This document shows, one piece after another, positions 48,600 to 57,288 of a stretch of DNA of 64,000 bases. The stretch lies in assembly GCF_000715505.1 (NCBI RefSeq), contig NZ_JHEH01000016.1, forward strand, positions 1 through 64,000, in the 5' to 3' direction. The notes beneath the pieces were generated by a model. The model saw only the letters and a list, made by a program, of their open reading frames with translations, was not told where the DNA came from and searched no databases. The translations under genes and the position numbers were made by a program. Each line of letters begins with the position of its first letter. Positions within the stretch are counted from its first letter, which is position 1. The stretch is from Thioclava dalianensis (GTDB taxonomy: Bacteria > Pseudomonadota > Alphaproteobacteria > Rhodobacterales > Rhodobacteraceae).

Positions 48600-49642
48600 T
48601 TCGGTCTCGCAAGGCTCTCGCGCAAGGTGCCTGCAAAGCTGCGCAGGTTGTCCAGGATAGGATTTTGCCGCGCGCAGGCCCGCAGATCAAGCCCGTGATA
48701 GCGCGGGATTGGGCGGGCCAGCAAGCGCAACGCGGCCAGACGTGCGAAAAGTGCGCGACGACGTGCGCGCAAAACGGGTTGGGCGTCCCGGAGCGCGGCC
48801 GGATCAGCGGCAGAGACCTCCAGCACGCCTGCCGCTTCGGCCTGCGCGAGGATCTCGGCCCCAACCGCCGTGCGCGCCAGCACGAAGCTCTCCCCTTGGG
48901 CCGCATCCGCCACGCTCAGATCGGCAGTAAGCCCGCTCACATCGGCGCAGACCCCGCAGCGCGGCTGCAATCCCGTCTGGCCAGCTGCGGGCGCAACGCC
49001 TTCGCAAAAGAACGACAGCACGACCGGAAAGGCCCGCGCCACCTGCGGATCGCGCCACGCAAGCGCGCGCAGCGCGGCTGCATCGCAGGGCTTGCCGATA
49101 AAGGCGTAACGCCGCGAGCGGGCCAGATAATCGGAGAGATCCTGCAGCGGGCTTGAGGGCGCGGGCAAGGCACCGATCCCGCTTGAGACCGCATCGGGGC
49201 TCTCGCAAAGCGCGGTCCGCGCGCCCGATGGGGATTGCGGGTCCGCCACGATCTGGATCACCCCGTCGACCCGGCCCGAGGCCAGCAGATGGCGGGCGAT
49301 CGCGGCCAATGCGCCCCCCGACGGAGCCTCATCGCGCAAGCCCGGATCCGCAGCCCGGGCGCTCTTCATCTCACGATAGGGCCCCCAAAGCGGATCCTGC
49401 CCCTCGCCTGCGCGCGCCGCCGCTTGGCCGAGCCCCGGGCAGCACGCCTCGATCCGGGCTTCCTGCGAGCCGCGCAGGTTGCACCCTTGCACGGGGCGTG
49501 CAAAGCCCGAGGGCGCGATCTCCATCACGATGGACTTGGGCGCGATCCCCGCGCAAATCCCGCAGCCCGCGCATCGCTCACCCTTTGCGACGCGTGCAAG
49601 TGTCGGGCTTGGATCGCTCAGGATGGGGGCGTGGCGTGTCAT
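48596..49642 (-). CDS. Coenzyme F420 hydrogenase/dehydrogenase beta-subunit-like protein
   Basis: The 348-residue protein starts at the ATG beginning MTRHAPILSDPSP; an upstream open frame of 70 codons is not used. Near the N-terminus it has a ferredoxin-like cluster motif CAGCGICAG (Cys24, 27, 30), with Cys54 further on, and a later FIGKPCDAAALRAL segment diagnostic of FrhB/FdhB-type flavin-iron-sulfur proteins. Such proteins often occur in polysaccharide clusters beside pyruvyltransferases, where their redox role is not known. It is coupled by ATGA to the glycosyltransferase downstream. Confidence 0.75.
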   Translation of the reverse strand: MTRHAPILSDPSPTLARVAKGERCAGCGICAGIAPKSIVMEIAPSGFARPVQGCNLRGSQEARIEACCPGLGQAAARAGEGQDPLWGPYREMKSARAADPGLRDEAPSGGALAAIARHLLASGRVDGVIQIVADPQSPSGARTALCESPDAVSSGIGALPAPSSPLQDLSDYLARSRRYAFIGKPCDAAALRALAWRDPQVARAFPVVLSFFCEGVAPAAGQTGLQPRCGVCADVSGLTADLSVADAAQGESFVLARTAVGAEILAQAEAAGVLEVSAADPAALRDAQPVLRARRRALFARLAALRLLARPIPRYHGLDLRACARQNPILDNLRSFAGTLRESLARPK

Positions 49643-49854
49643 ACGTGGCTGGCCTCTGTCTTTGGACAATTTCAACCCGAACGGGACCGCTCTGACAAGC
49701 CCCGCGTCAAAAAGACGTGGCCCGCAGGTCACAGCCGCCCCGGCGGGATCTTGACCCGCAGGGCAAGAGCGCGGACAGTTGCGGACAAAAGAAGATGCCT
49801 TTGCACGCGCCCCGGGATCGGGGTGACCCAAGAAGGCCCGAGGGCACCCCATCG

Positions 49855-51249
49855 ATGCTGCGCAGCGCCATCCTGATCCTGAGCGGAAACGCCGCGACCT
49901 CCGCGCTGCTGCTTGCGCGCAACCTTGTGCTGGCGCGTCTGATCCCGGTGGCCGATTACGGGGTGGCCGCGACCTTCGCGATGGTCATGGCGGTGCTCGA
50001 GATGGCCTCGACGCTGGAGCTGCATCAGCAAATCGTGCAATCCCCGCGGGGCGAAGATCCGAAGTTTCAGGCCGCCCTTCAGGGCTTTCAGGTGCTGCGC
50101 GGGGTGGTGACCGCCGCTGCACTCGTGCTGCTCGCGGGTCCGATTGCGCAGTTCATGCAGATCCCGCAAGCCTCCCCCGCCTATCGCTGGCTGGCACTTG
50201 TGCCGCTGATGAACGCCTTGCAGCATTTCGACATTCACCGCGCGCAGCGACATGGGCGCTATCTGCCGGTGCTGCTGACAGGCACGATCCCCGCCTTTGG
50301 CGCGCTGCTGGCGCTCTGGCCGCTGGCGCGGATTTTTGGCGATTGGCACACCGCGCTTTGGGCGATGCTGATCTATACCGCTCTGGGGCTGATCACGTCG
50401 CATCTGATGGCAGAGCGGCGCTACCGGTTGCGGCTCGATCTGGCCGAGATGCGCGGTGCCATGCAATTCGGAGCGCCGCTTTTGATCAATGCGGCGATGA
50501 TGTTTCTGGTGTTTCAGGGCGACAAGGTCATCGTCGGGCGCCTCTCGGGGATGGAGGCGCTGGCGATCTACGCGATGGGCGTCACGCTAACCCTGACGCC
50601 GACGCTGATCGGGGCCAAGACGATCCAGAACTTCTTCCTGCCCAAGCTGTCGGCGGCGCGCGCGACCGCCGAGCCCGCGCTGTTTCGCGACCTTTCGGCG
50701 GCCACATTCGAAGCCGCGCTTCTGACCGGGACCGTGCTGATGGTCGGGGTGTTCGTGCTGGGTAGCCCGGTAATCGCGCTGTTGCTGGGCGAGAAATACG
50801 CAGCCCTCACCGGGCTTTTCATCCCCTTCGCCATTTTGCAGGCGCTGCGAGTCGCCAAGACCGGCCCGAATGTCGTGGCGCTGGCGGCAGGCCAAAGCAG
50901 CAACGGGCTCTGGGGCAACCTGCCGCGCGTTCTGGTGCTGCCGCTGAGCTATCTGGTGCTGCGCGAAACCGGCTCGTTTCTCTATGTGATCTGGCTGGGC
51001 ACGGCGGCAGAGGCGGTGGGCTTTGCGCTGACCCTGTGGCGGCTACGGCAGGTGATGCAACCGCCGCCGGTCTGGGGCGCGCTTCTCACGGCCCTGATCG
51101 CGTTGGCCGTCACGGCAAGCGCCACGCATCTGATCGGTCCGGTTGCCCAAAGCCCCAAAAGCACCGTGCTGATCGCGCTTGTGTTGCTGGCGCTGCAATT
51201 CCTCTCGATGCGGGGCCTGCGGCACGTGTTCAGTGGGCGCCTGACCTGA
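49855..51249 (+). CDS. Polysaccharide flippase (Wzx/MOP superfamily)
   Basis: The 464-residue protein has about 12-14 membrane segments and the MOP-family N-terminus (ILILSGNAATSALLLARNLV followed by LARLIPVADYGVAAT), matching lipid-linked oligosaccharide exporters. The start is uncertain: ATG 49855 (MLRSAIL) is used because the signal-like helix starts there; an in-frame ATG at 49795 with AGAAG upstream is an alternative. It is divergent from the rest of the glycan cluster. Confidence 0.82.
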   Translation: MLRSAILILSGNAATSALLLARNLVLARLIPVADYGVAATFAMVMAVLEMASTLELHQQIVQSPRGEDPKFQAALQGFQVLRGVVTAAALVLLAGPIAQFMQIPQASPAYRWLALVPLMNALQHFDIHRAQRHGRYLPVLLTGTIPAFGALLALWPLARIFGDWHTALWAMLIYTALGLITSHLMAERRYRLRLDLAEMRGAMQFGAPLLINAAMMFLVFQGDKVIVGRLSGMEALAIYAMGVTLTLTPTLIGAKTIQNFFLPKLSAARATAEPALFRDLSAATFEAALLTGTVLMVGVFVLGSPVIALLLGEKYAALTGLFIPFAILQALRVAKTGPNVVALAAGQSSNGLWGNLPRVLVLPLSYLVLRETGSFLYVIWLGTAAEAVGFALTLWRLRQVMQPPPVWGALLTALIALAVTASATHLIGPVAQSPKSTVLIALVLLALQFLSMRGLRHVFSGRLT

Positions 51250-51349
51250 AAGCTTCGCGCGCACCAGATACTGACTTCCTCAGGGTAACTTATGTTCACG
51301 ATCTCGCTGGACGTCTTCCACAGCGCGATCCCTACGCTAAAAACAAAGC

Positions 51350-51802
51350 ATGCAAGTAAATGTTGTTGATAGTCACACCGAACGAACCCGCGCCCTCGCC
51401 ACCGAGCTTCGGGCCGTGGTTGCCCTGCTAAACAGGCGGCTGCGTTCTGGAGAGGGCATCGCCAATCTCAGCGCGAGCCAGTCTTTCGCTCTTTTACAGC
51501 TTGAGCAGTCAGGCACGCAATCCATCACCGAGCTGTCGCGTTCCGCCGGGGTGCGCCCGCAATCCATGGGCGCCACGATCGCGACGTTGCAGTCCACAGG
51601 CTATGTCACAAGCGCGTTCGATCCGAAAGATCGGCGACGCACACTGGTATCGCTGAGTGCGCAGGGCAAGGCGCAATTGGCACAGGCAGGCGGCGATCGG
51701 CTCGACGCGTTGGGTCAGGTGCTGGCCGAGTGTTTCGAGCCGCACGAACTCGCCGATCTCGAACTCACGGTAGGTGTCCTCCAGCGCATCGCAAAGCACT
51801 GA
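51350..51802 (+). CDS. MarR-family transcriptional regulator
   Basis: The 150-residue winged-helix protein has the MarR pattern: an N-terminal dimer helix (RTRALATELRAVVALLNRRL), the recognition helix region ITELSRSAGVRPQSMGATIA and the wing FDPKDRRRTLVSLSAQGKAQ. The isochorismatase-fold gene follows 36 bases downstream in the same direction, so the regulator probably controls it and itself. The ligand is unknown. Confidence 0.9.
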   Translation: MQVNVVDSHTERTRALATELRAVVALLNRRLRSGEGIANLSASQSFALLQLEQSGTQSITELSRSAGVRPQSMGATIATLQSTGYVTSAFDPKDRRRTLVSLSAQGKAQLAQAGGDRLDALGQVLAECFEPHELADLELTVGVLQRIAKH

Positions 51803-51838
51803 GGCGCCCCTCCCCCGCTCTTCAGACAAGGACATCCC

Positions 51839-52405
51839 ATGCCCATCACGACACTCGACCCGAAATCCGCCCTGATCATCATCGATCTGCAAAACGGCAT
51901 CGCCGCCTCCCCCGTCGTGCATCCAGCGCAAGACATCATCGCGCGCAGCAATGCGCTGGCAGCTGCGTTCCGGGCACGCGGTCTTCCCGTCGTGATCGTG
52001 CGGGTCACCAAAGCCCCCGGAGGCCGCACGGATTCCGGCGTGATGGATCTAAGCCAAGCGCCCGCCGGGTTCAGCGAGATCGTCCCCGAGCTGGATCAGG
52101 CCGCCGATGACATCCATATCTCCAAGCACAGCTTTGGCGCTTTCGGCACGACCGATCTTGAGGATCAACTGCGCGCACGCGGTGTCACTCAGGTGGTGAT
52201 CACGGGGATCTCGACCAGCATCGGCGTGGAATCGACCGCGCGCCACGCCTTTGACCGGGGCTTCAACGTGACGCTGCCCATCGATGCCATGACCGACCGC
52301 AACGCGGCTGCCCATAACGCGAGTATCGCGCATATCTTTCCGCGCTTGGCCGAGACCGGCACTACGGAGGAGCTGCTTGCGCTCCTTGAGGGGCAGCCGG
52401 GCTAA
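51839..52405 (+). CDS. Isochorismatase-fold hydrolase
   Basis: The 188-residue protein has the isochorismatase-like hydrolase fold with catalytic Asp16 (IIIDLQNG) and Lys96 (ISKHSFGAF). In cysteine hydrolases of this fold a Cys follows; here the motif reads TGISTSIGVESTARHA with Gly129 in that place, as in true isochorismatases and related hydrolases. It therefore is not a nicotinamidase or other cysteine amidase. It follows the MarR gene. The substrate is unknown. Confidence 0.85.
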   Translation: MPITTLDPKSALIIIDLQNGIAASPVVHPAQDIIARSNALAAAFRARGLPVVIVRVTKAPGGRTDSGVMDLSQAPAGFSEIVPELDQAADDIHISKHSFGAFGTTDLEDQLRARGVTQVVITGISTSIGVESTARHAFDRGFNVTLPIDAMTDRNAAAHNASIAHIFPRLAETGTTEELLALLEGQPG

Positions 52406-52435
52406 GCCCGAAAGCGCCCTCGCAAGCGGATCCGC

Positions 52436-53503
52436 TCAAGGCACGCTTGTATCGGCCATGAAGGTGGCGCGCCATTTCTGAACGAACAGGGCGCGCCGCT
52501 GACGATCCATCGCCACCAGCAAGGTGGGATCAATCGAGATGAACCGCTTGGCGCTTTCGGGCAGCGGGGTGTCCTCGGCATCGACCTGCTGCACCAGATT
52601 GCTGCGCGCCAGACTGCGCTGCCCCTGCGCCGAGAGCAGGAAATCCAAAAGCAACGCTGCGGCCTGCTTATGCGCCGCCTGTTTGGGGATCATCAGGGCA
52701 CGCGACAGGAACAGCGTGTAATCCTCGGGATAGATCACCCCAAGATTGGCATGCGGCACGGATTCGACGTAAGAGCCCAGCACGTTATAGGCGATCAGAT
52801 ATTGGCCGGATTCGACGCGCTTGATGATCTCGGCCGAACAGCAGGTCGCCACCGCATCGACCCGCGAGAACCCCTCCAGCAAGCCGCCGAATGTCGTCGC
52901 CTGCTGGCTGTCCATGAAGGCAAAGAGATAGCCCAAGCCCGAGGTCTCGATATCATAGGTCGCGATCTTGCCCTGATAGCGCGCCGAGGCCCGCCGCATC
53001 AGATCGAGAAAGGCAAACCGGGTGCGCGGGGCGTCTGCGGCTGGCACCAGCGCCTTGTTATAAATGATTACCGCAGCTTCTTGCGTAATCCCCCAGACCT
53101 CGTCGCGCCAGCGCCGATCTTTCGGCAAGGCGGATGTCAGCGGCGAGACATAGGGGCTGGCGCAATCCCGGTTCACAAGGTCCACCATCTGATGCACGCC
53201 CGAGGAAAACACCACATCCGCCGCCTGCCCCTCGCCTCTACAGGCCGCGCGGGCGATCGAGTAGAGCGCGTTCGAGCCCCATTGCTCATAGCGCAGCGCA
53301 AGCTCGGGATGCGCCTCCACAAACGCGTTGAGCGTCGGGCCAAGGATCCCGATATCCGTCGTGGAGCGCACCAGAAGCTCGGTCGTGGGATGGGCGCCGG
53401 GGGCTTTGAAGGTCCGCGCGGCTTCTTGTGCGGCAAGCGGCGGGGCGCAGGCCCAAAGCGCTATGAGACAGGCGCAGATCGCGCGCCAAACGGACCATGT
53501 CAT
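52436..53503 (-). CDS. Periplasmic iron-type ABC substrate-binding protein coupled to TctDE
   Basis: The 355-residue exported protein (signal ending PLAAQ) belongs to the type 2 periplasmic binding proteins of the ferric/AfuA-like group: STTDIGILGPTLNAFVEAHP, ADVVFSSGVHQMVDLVN and YIEDYTLFLSRALMIPKQA-like segments are visible. No ABC permease or ATPase is nearby. Its ATG overlaps the tctE stop codon, so it is co-translated with the sensor kinase and likely acts as its periplasmic co-sensor instead of a transporter part. That role is inference. Confidence 0.8.
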   Translation of the reverse strand: MTWSVWRAICACLIALWACAPPLAAQEAARTFKAPGAHPTTELLVRSTTDIGILGPTLNAFVEAHPELALRYEQWGSNALYSIARAACRGEGQAADVVFSSGVHQMVDLVNRDCASPYVSPLTSALPKDRRWRDEVWGITQEAAVIIYNKALVPAADAPRTRFAFLDLMRRASARYQGKIATYDIETSGLGYLFAFMDSQQATTFGGLLEGFSRVDAVATCCSAEIIKRVESGQYLIAYNVLGSYVESVPHANLGVIYPEDYTLFLSRALMIPKQAAHKQAAALLLDFLLSAQGQRSLARSNLVQQVDAEDTPLPESAKRFISIDPTLLVAMDRQRRALFVQKWRATFMADTSVP

Positions 53504-54909
53504 TGCGTCCCCTCGCTGTCTGTCTGGCTTGGCAAATCAAGCGTCACACGAAAGCCCTGCGCCGTCGTCTCCATCCGCAGAGTGCCGCCAAATGCCTGCG
53601 CCACCGCGCGCACGATCGACAGGCCGAGACCCGCGCTGTCGCCCTTGGAGCTGGCCGAGCGCTCGAACCGCTGGCCGACCCGGTCCAGCAGATCAGCCGC
53701 CGGGCCCGGCCCCGCATCCTCGACCCAGATCTCCGACCAGACCTCTCCTGGCGTCACGCCCAGCCGCACCGGCGAGCGCCCGTGGCGCAGCGCATTGGCC
53801 AGCATATTCTTGACCGCCTCGCTCAGCGAGATCTCATCGGCCAGCACGATCACCGCGGTCTCGCCGATACAAAGCTCGACCTCCGCTTCCGGCGCCAGAA
53901 CCTGATAGTCTTGCGATTCCAGCACTTCGAGGGCGATATCGCGCAGATCCACAGGCATGGGCGGGGCGTTGTCGGTGCGATGGATCACCAGCGCGCGCGA
54001 GAGCATCTGGTCAAGCAGATTACCCAGTGAGCGCGTGCGCCGCACCAGCCGTTCAAGCCGGGCCTCGCGATGATCGGGCGCATCCTCTATCGCCAGTTCC
54101 GCCTGCGCGCGGATCGCGGCCACCGGCGTGCGCAGCTGATGGGCGGTGTCCGAGATCAGATGTTTCATCGCCCCCACCTGTCGGTCGAGCCGCCCCATGA
54201 AGCGGTTCATCGCATGTCCCATCACCGCGACCTCCGCAGGCCCATCGGCGCGGATCGGCGTGAGATCATAGGGATCGCGGGTCGACAGTTCCTGCGCCAT
54301 CCGCTCCAGCGGGCGCATCGCCGAGCGGATCACCACAAACGCGCTCACGATGAGGGCAATCCCGCCGAGCCCGGTGATCAACAGCGCCCCTCGCGTCAGA
54401 TCAAGCGCCATTGCATCGCGCGCTTGCAGGGTCTGGCCCACGGTGACAAAGACATTGCCGGAATAGCTGCGCTCGGAAAACCGACGCACGACGGTGACGA
54501 AACGGGCCGGATCGCTCTGCATCCGACCATCGAAGAACTGCGGCACCGTCACGTCACGCCCGACATGGGAGGCGATTTCGGGATCGTCATAGCCAGTCAG
54601 AAGGCTCCCGTTCGTGTCGCGCACCGAGTAGAAAATCCGGTCATCCGTGGCCAGCGCCAGCAGCCCAAAGGCCGAGACCGGGATATCGGCCACCGGTGCG
54701 CCATCCGAGATATTGATCGATTCCGCGATGTCATTGGCCGCGCCGACCAGCAGCCGATCAAAGGACTGACGCGCCGCGCTTTTGCCATAGGCAAAGGCCG
54801 CCAGCGTGATCAAAACGCCGCCCAAGGCCAGAAGCGACAGCACACCGACAATCACCCGCGTGAGCAGCGAGCGCGGCGCATGCAAGGGAGCGGCGGCCCT
54901 CCTAAGCAT
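53500..54909 (-). CDS. tctE: TctE-type sensor histidine kinase
   Basis: The 469-residue kinase starts at ATG 54909, overlapping the tctD stop codon. It has two membrane helices (18-40 and 172-194) flanking a periplasmic sensor domain with FGLLALATDDRIFYSV, a HAMP region, the H-box SDTAHQLRTPVAAIRAQ with phospho-acceptor His257, and a GHKL ATPase with VKNMLANALRHG and AGLGLSIVRAVAQAFGG. It matches the TctE/QseC group that regulates tricarboxylate uptake. The cue may be a carboxylate bound by its own or the co-encoded binding protein. Confidence 0.9.
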   Translation of the reverse strand: MLRRAAAPLHAPRSLLTRVIVGVLSLLALGGVLITLAAFAYGKSAARQSFDRLLVGAANDIAESINISDGAPVADIPVSAFGLLALATDDRIFYSVRDTNGSLLTGYDDPEIASHVGRDVTVPQFFDGRMQSDPARFVTVVRRFSERSYSGNVFVTVGQTLQARDAMALDLTRGALLITGLGGIALIVSAFVVIRSAMRPLERMAQELSTRDPYDLTPIRADGPAEVAVMGHAMNRFMGRLDRQVGAMKHLISDTAHQLRTPVAAIRAQAELAIEDAPDHREARLERLVRRTRSLGNLLDQMLSRALVIHRTDNAPPMPVDLRDIALEVLESQDYQVLAPEAEVELCIGETAVIVLADEISLSEAVKNMLANALRHGRSPVRLGVTPGEVWSEIWVEDAGPGPAADLLDRVGQRFERSASSKGDSAGLGLSIVRAVAQAFGGTLRMETTAQGFRVTLDLPSQTDSEGTQ

Positions 54910-55573
54910 CGAGCAGGATCCGGTAGCCCAACCCGCGCTGGGTCTCGATTGTAACTGATGAGCCTGCGAGCTTTTTGCGCAGCCGCGCGATATAAAGCTC
55001 AATCGCGTTGAGGCCGACATCGGCATCGTCAAAGGCAAAGAGCCCGTCATATAGCCGTTTTTTGTTGAGTACCTTGCCCTGATTGCGCAGCAAAAGCCCC
55101 AAAAGCGTGGCCTCGCGCCGGGTCAGATCCAGCGTCACACCATTCAGCGTCGCCCCCAGCGTGGCGGGCGAGAAGACCAGCGGGCCGAGCGTGATCGCGT
55201 CGGATTTCTGATCGGCCTCGCGGCGCATGAGCGCGCGCAGCCGCGCCTCCAGCTCGCGCTGATCGAAGGGTTTCACCAGATAGTCGTCAGCGCCAAGATC
55301 GAGCGCCGAGACCCGATCATCCACCGAAAAAAGCGCCGTGAGCATCAGCACCGGCGTACGGTCACCCCGCGCGCGCATATCGCGCAGCAGCTCTGTACCA
55401 TTGCGATCTGGCAGGTTGATATCAAGCACCACCGCGTCATAGCGCTGCACTGCAAGACAGTCCTCAGCCTCGGCACAGCTCTCGGCGAGATCGCAGGCCA
55501 TACCGGTTTTGCCCAGCCGGATCGCCACGACCTCGGCCACGTCCCCCGCATCCTCGACAATCAAAATTCTCAT
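54902..55573 (-). CDS. tctD: TctD-type response regulator
   Basis: The 223-residue protein has a receiver domain with phospho-acceptor Asp51 (AVVLDINLPDRNG) and an OmpR-type winged-helix DNA-binding domain with LTRREATLLGLLLRNQGKVL and VTIETQRGLGYRILLD. It is the first gene of the tctD-tctE-binding-protein operon and is divergent from tctC. Two tandem 11-base repeats in the intergenic space are its probable operator. Confidence 0.92.
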   Translation of the reverse strand: MRILIVEDAGDVAEVVAIRLGKTGMACDLAESCAEAEDCLAVQRYDAVVLDINLPDRNGTELLRDMRARGDRTPVLMLTALFSVDDRVSALDLGADDYLVKPFDQRELEARLRALMRREADQKSDAITLGPLVFSPATLGATLNGVTLDLTRREATLLGLLLRNQGKVLNKKRLYDGLFAFDDADVGLNAIELYIARLRKKLAGSSVTIETQRGLGYRILLDA

Positions 55574-55609
55574 GCCGCTCCCGGCTCCTCACATCTGCTC
55601 CGTTTGCCG

Positions 55610-55631
55610 TGACAGGTTCATGACAGCTTGA
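55610..55631. promoter_or_regulatory. Tandem 11-bp direct repeat, likely TctD operator
   Basis: TGACAGGTTCA (55610-55620) is followed directly by TGACAGCTTGA (55621-55631). OmpR-type regulators bind such direct repeats one helical turn apart. The site lies 36 bases before the tctD start and about 110 bases before tctC, so it can serve both. Confidence 0.6.
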
Positions 55632-55743
55632 AGCAGTACACCCTTCATAGCCAATCGCGAGGAGACCGCAAAGTGCGGAGCGACGGCGCGGTGACCGGGC
55701 GGCCTCACAGCCCGGCCAGATATGACTTTGGAGGAGTTATCTC

Positions 55744-56733
55744 ATGTTTTTTAAGGCAATTCGCCTGTCCGTCGCAGCCGTTGTGCTCGGCGTATCGTCC
55801 ATTGGCGCCTCGGCGCAGGGCTTCACCCCGGAAAATCCTGAATGTATCGCGCCTGCCAACCCGGGCGGCGGCTGGGACTTCACCTGCCGTCAGGTCGGCA
55901 AGTCGCTGCAGGATCTGGGCCTGCTCAAGCAGACCATGCAGGTCGTCAACCTCGCCGGTGGCGGCGGTGGCGTGGCATTCGCGGAAGTCGTGAACAAGCG
56001 CAATGACGACAACAACCTGATCGTCGCGGCCTCTTCGGCCACCGCGACCCGTCTGGCGCAGGGGGCCTATCCGGGCAACAACATGAACCAGGTTCGCTGG
56101 GTCGCCTCGATCGGCGCGGATTACGGTGTGATCGCGGTCGCAGCCGACAGCAAGATCAAGACGCTGCCCGAGCTGCTGGATATGATCAAGAAAGATCCGA
56201 GCTCGATTTCCGTGGCGGGCGGCTCGGCCGTTGGCGGCTGGGATCACCTCAAGGTGCTGATCGCGGCCAATGCCTATGGCATCAAGGACGTGCGCAAGAT
56301 CAAATACATCGCCTTTGATGGTGGCGGCGAGGCTGTGACCCAGCTTCTGGCAGGCTCGGTTCAGGCGTTCAGTGGCGATCTCTCGGAAGCCAAGGGCTTT
56401 GTCGACAGCGGCGATATCCGCGTGCTGGCCGTGCTCGCCCCCGAGCGTCTGACGGGTGCGTTCGCGAAATTCCCCACCGCCAAAGAGCAAGGCGTCGATG
56501 CGATCGGTGCGAACTGGCGCGGCTTTTACGCCCCCGGCGGCATGAGCGATGCAGCCTATGACGCTTGGGTGTCGAAGATCACCGATCTCTACAACTCGCC
56601 CGAGTGGAAAAAGACGATGGAAGCCAACGGCTTGGCTCCGCTCGATCTGCAGGGCAAGGCGTTCGAGGAATTCGTCGCCAAATCGGTGAACCAGATCCAA
56701 GACATCTCGAAGCAGATCGGGATCATCAAGTAA
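55744..56733 (+). CDS. tctC: TctC-type tricarboxylate-binding protein
   Basis: The 329-residue periplasmic protein captures carboxylates such as citrate for the TctAB permease. It has a signal peptide (GVSSIGASAQG) and the family segments PANPGGGWDFTCRQVGKSLQ, YIAFDGGGEAVTQLLAGSVQ and the C-terminal GRNW-like WRGFYAPGGMSD. GGAGG precedes the ATG. It is the first gene of tctC-tctB-tctA. Confidence 0.93.
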   Translation: MFFKAIRLSVAAVVLGVSSIGASAQGFTPENPECIAPANPGGGWDFTCRQVGKSLQDLGLLKQTMQVVNLAGGGGGVAFAEVVNKRNDDNNLIVAASSATATRLAQGAYPGNNMNQVRWVASIGADYGVIAVAADSKIKTLPELLDMIKKDPSSISVAGGSAVGGWDHLKVLIAANAYGIKDVRKIKYIAFDGGGEAVTQLLAGSVQAFSGDLSEAKGFVDSGDIRVLAVLAPERLTGAFAKFPTAKEQGVDAIGANWRGFYAPGGMSDAAYDAWVSKITDLYNSPEWKKTMEANGLAPLDLQGKAFEEFVAKSVNQIQDISKQIGIIK

Positions 56734-56846
56734 GCGCGCGCTCAGCGCCGCTGACCCAAGAGGCGCCGCATGAAAATGCGGCGCCCACTCATACCAGCCT
56801 CCCCCCCGCCCCAAAGCCGTTACTCGTTTTCCAAAAGGAGCTCCCT

Positions 56847-57278
56847 ATGAGCGATCGTATTTTTGGTATCGTCGGCCTCGTTCTCGCCCTTGGCTACGCC
56901 TATGCAGCCACGCAGATCGAGGAAAGTTTCCTGTCCGATGCGGTCGGCCCCAAGGCCTTTCCGCTGATCATCGCGGCAATCTTAGGCCTCGCCTCGATTG
57001 CCATCATCCTCAAGCCCGATGCCTCGCCGGACTGGCCCAGCGTCGGCCGTCTGGTCGAGGTGCTGGCCGCAACCGTGGTGCTGATCCTCTATGCAGAGCT
57101 GTTGCCGGTCACGGGCTTCGTCATCGCGACCGCCTTGGCCTCTGCCTATCTGACATGGCGCCTCGGCTCGAAGCCGCTGGCCACCTTGATCACCGGCATC
57201 GGCACCTCGCTCGGCATCTACGTCATTTTCCACCTCGTGCTGGGCCTGTCGCTCGCACGTGGTCCGCTCGGCATCTGA
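56847..57278 (+). CDS. tctB: TctB-type small membrane subunit
   Basis: The 143-residue protein is the four-helix small subunit of a tripartite tricarboxylate transporter. It starts at ATG 56847 after AAGGAG. Hydrophobic segments at IFGIVGLVLALGYAYAA, AFPLIIAAILGLASIAIIL, LAATVVLILYAELLPVTGFV and ITGIGTSLGIYVIFHLVLGL match TctB, as does the GPKAFP motif. It is followed after 10 bases by tctA. Confidence 0.9.
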   Translation: MSDRIFGIVGLVLALGYAYAATQIEESFLSDAVGPKAFPLIIAAILGLASIAIILKPDASPDWPSVGRLVEVLAATVVLILYAELLPVTGFVIATALASAYLTWRLGSKPLATLITGIGTSLGIYVIFHLVLGLSLARGPLGI

Positions 57279-57288
57279 GGAGATTTCC

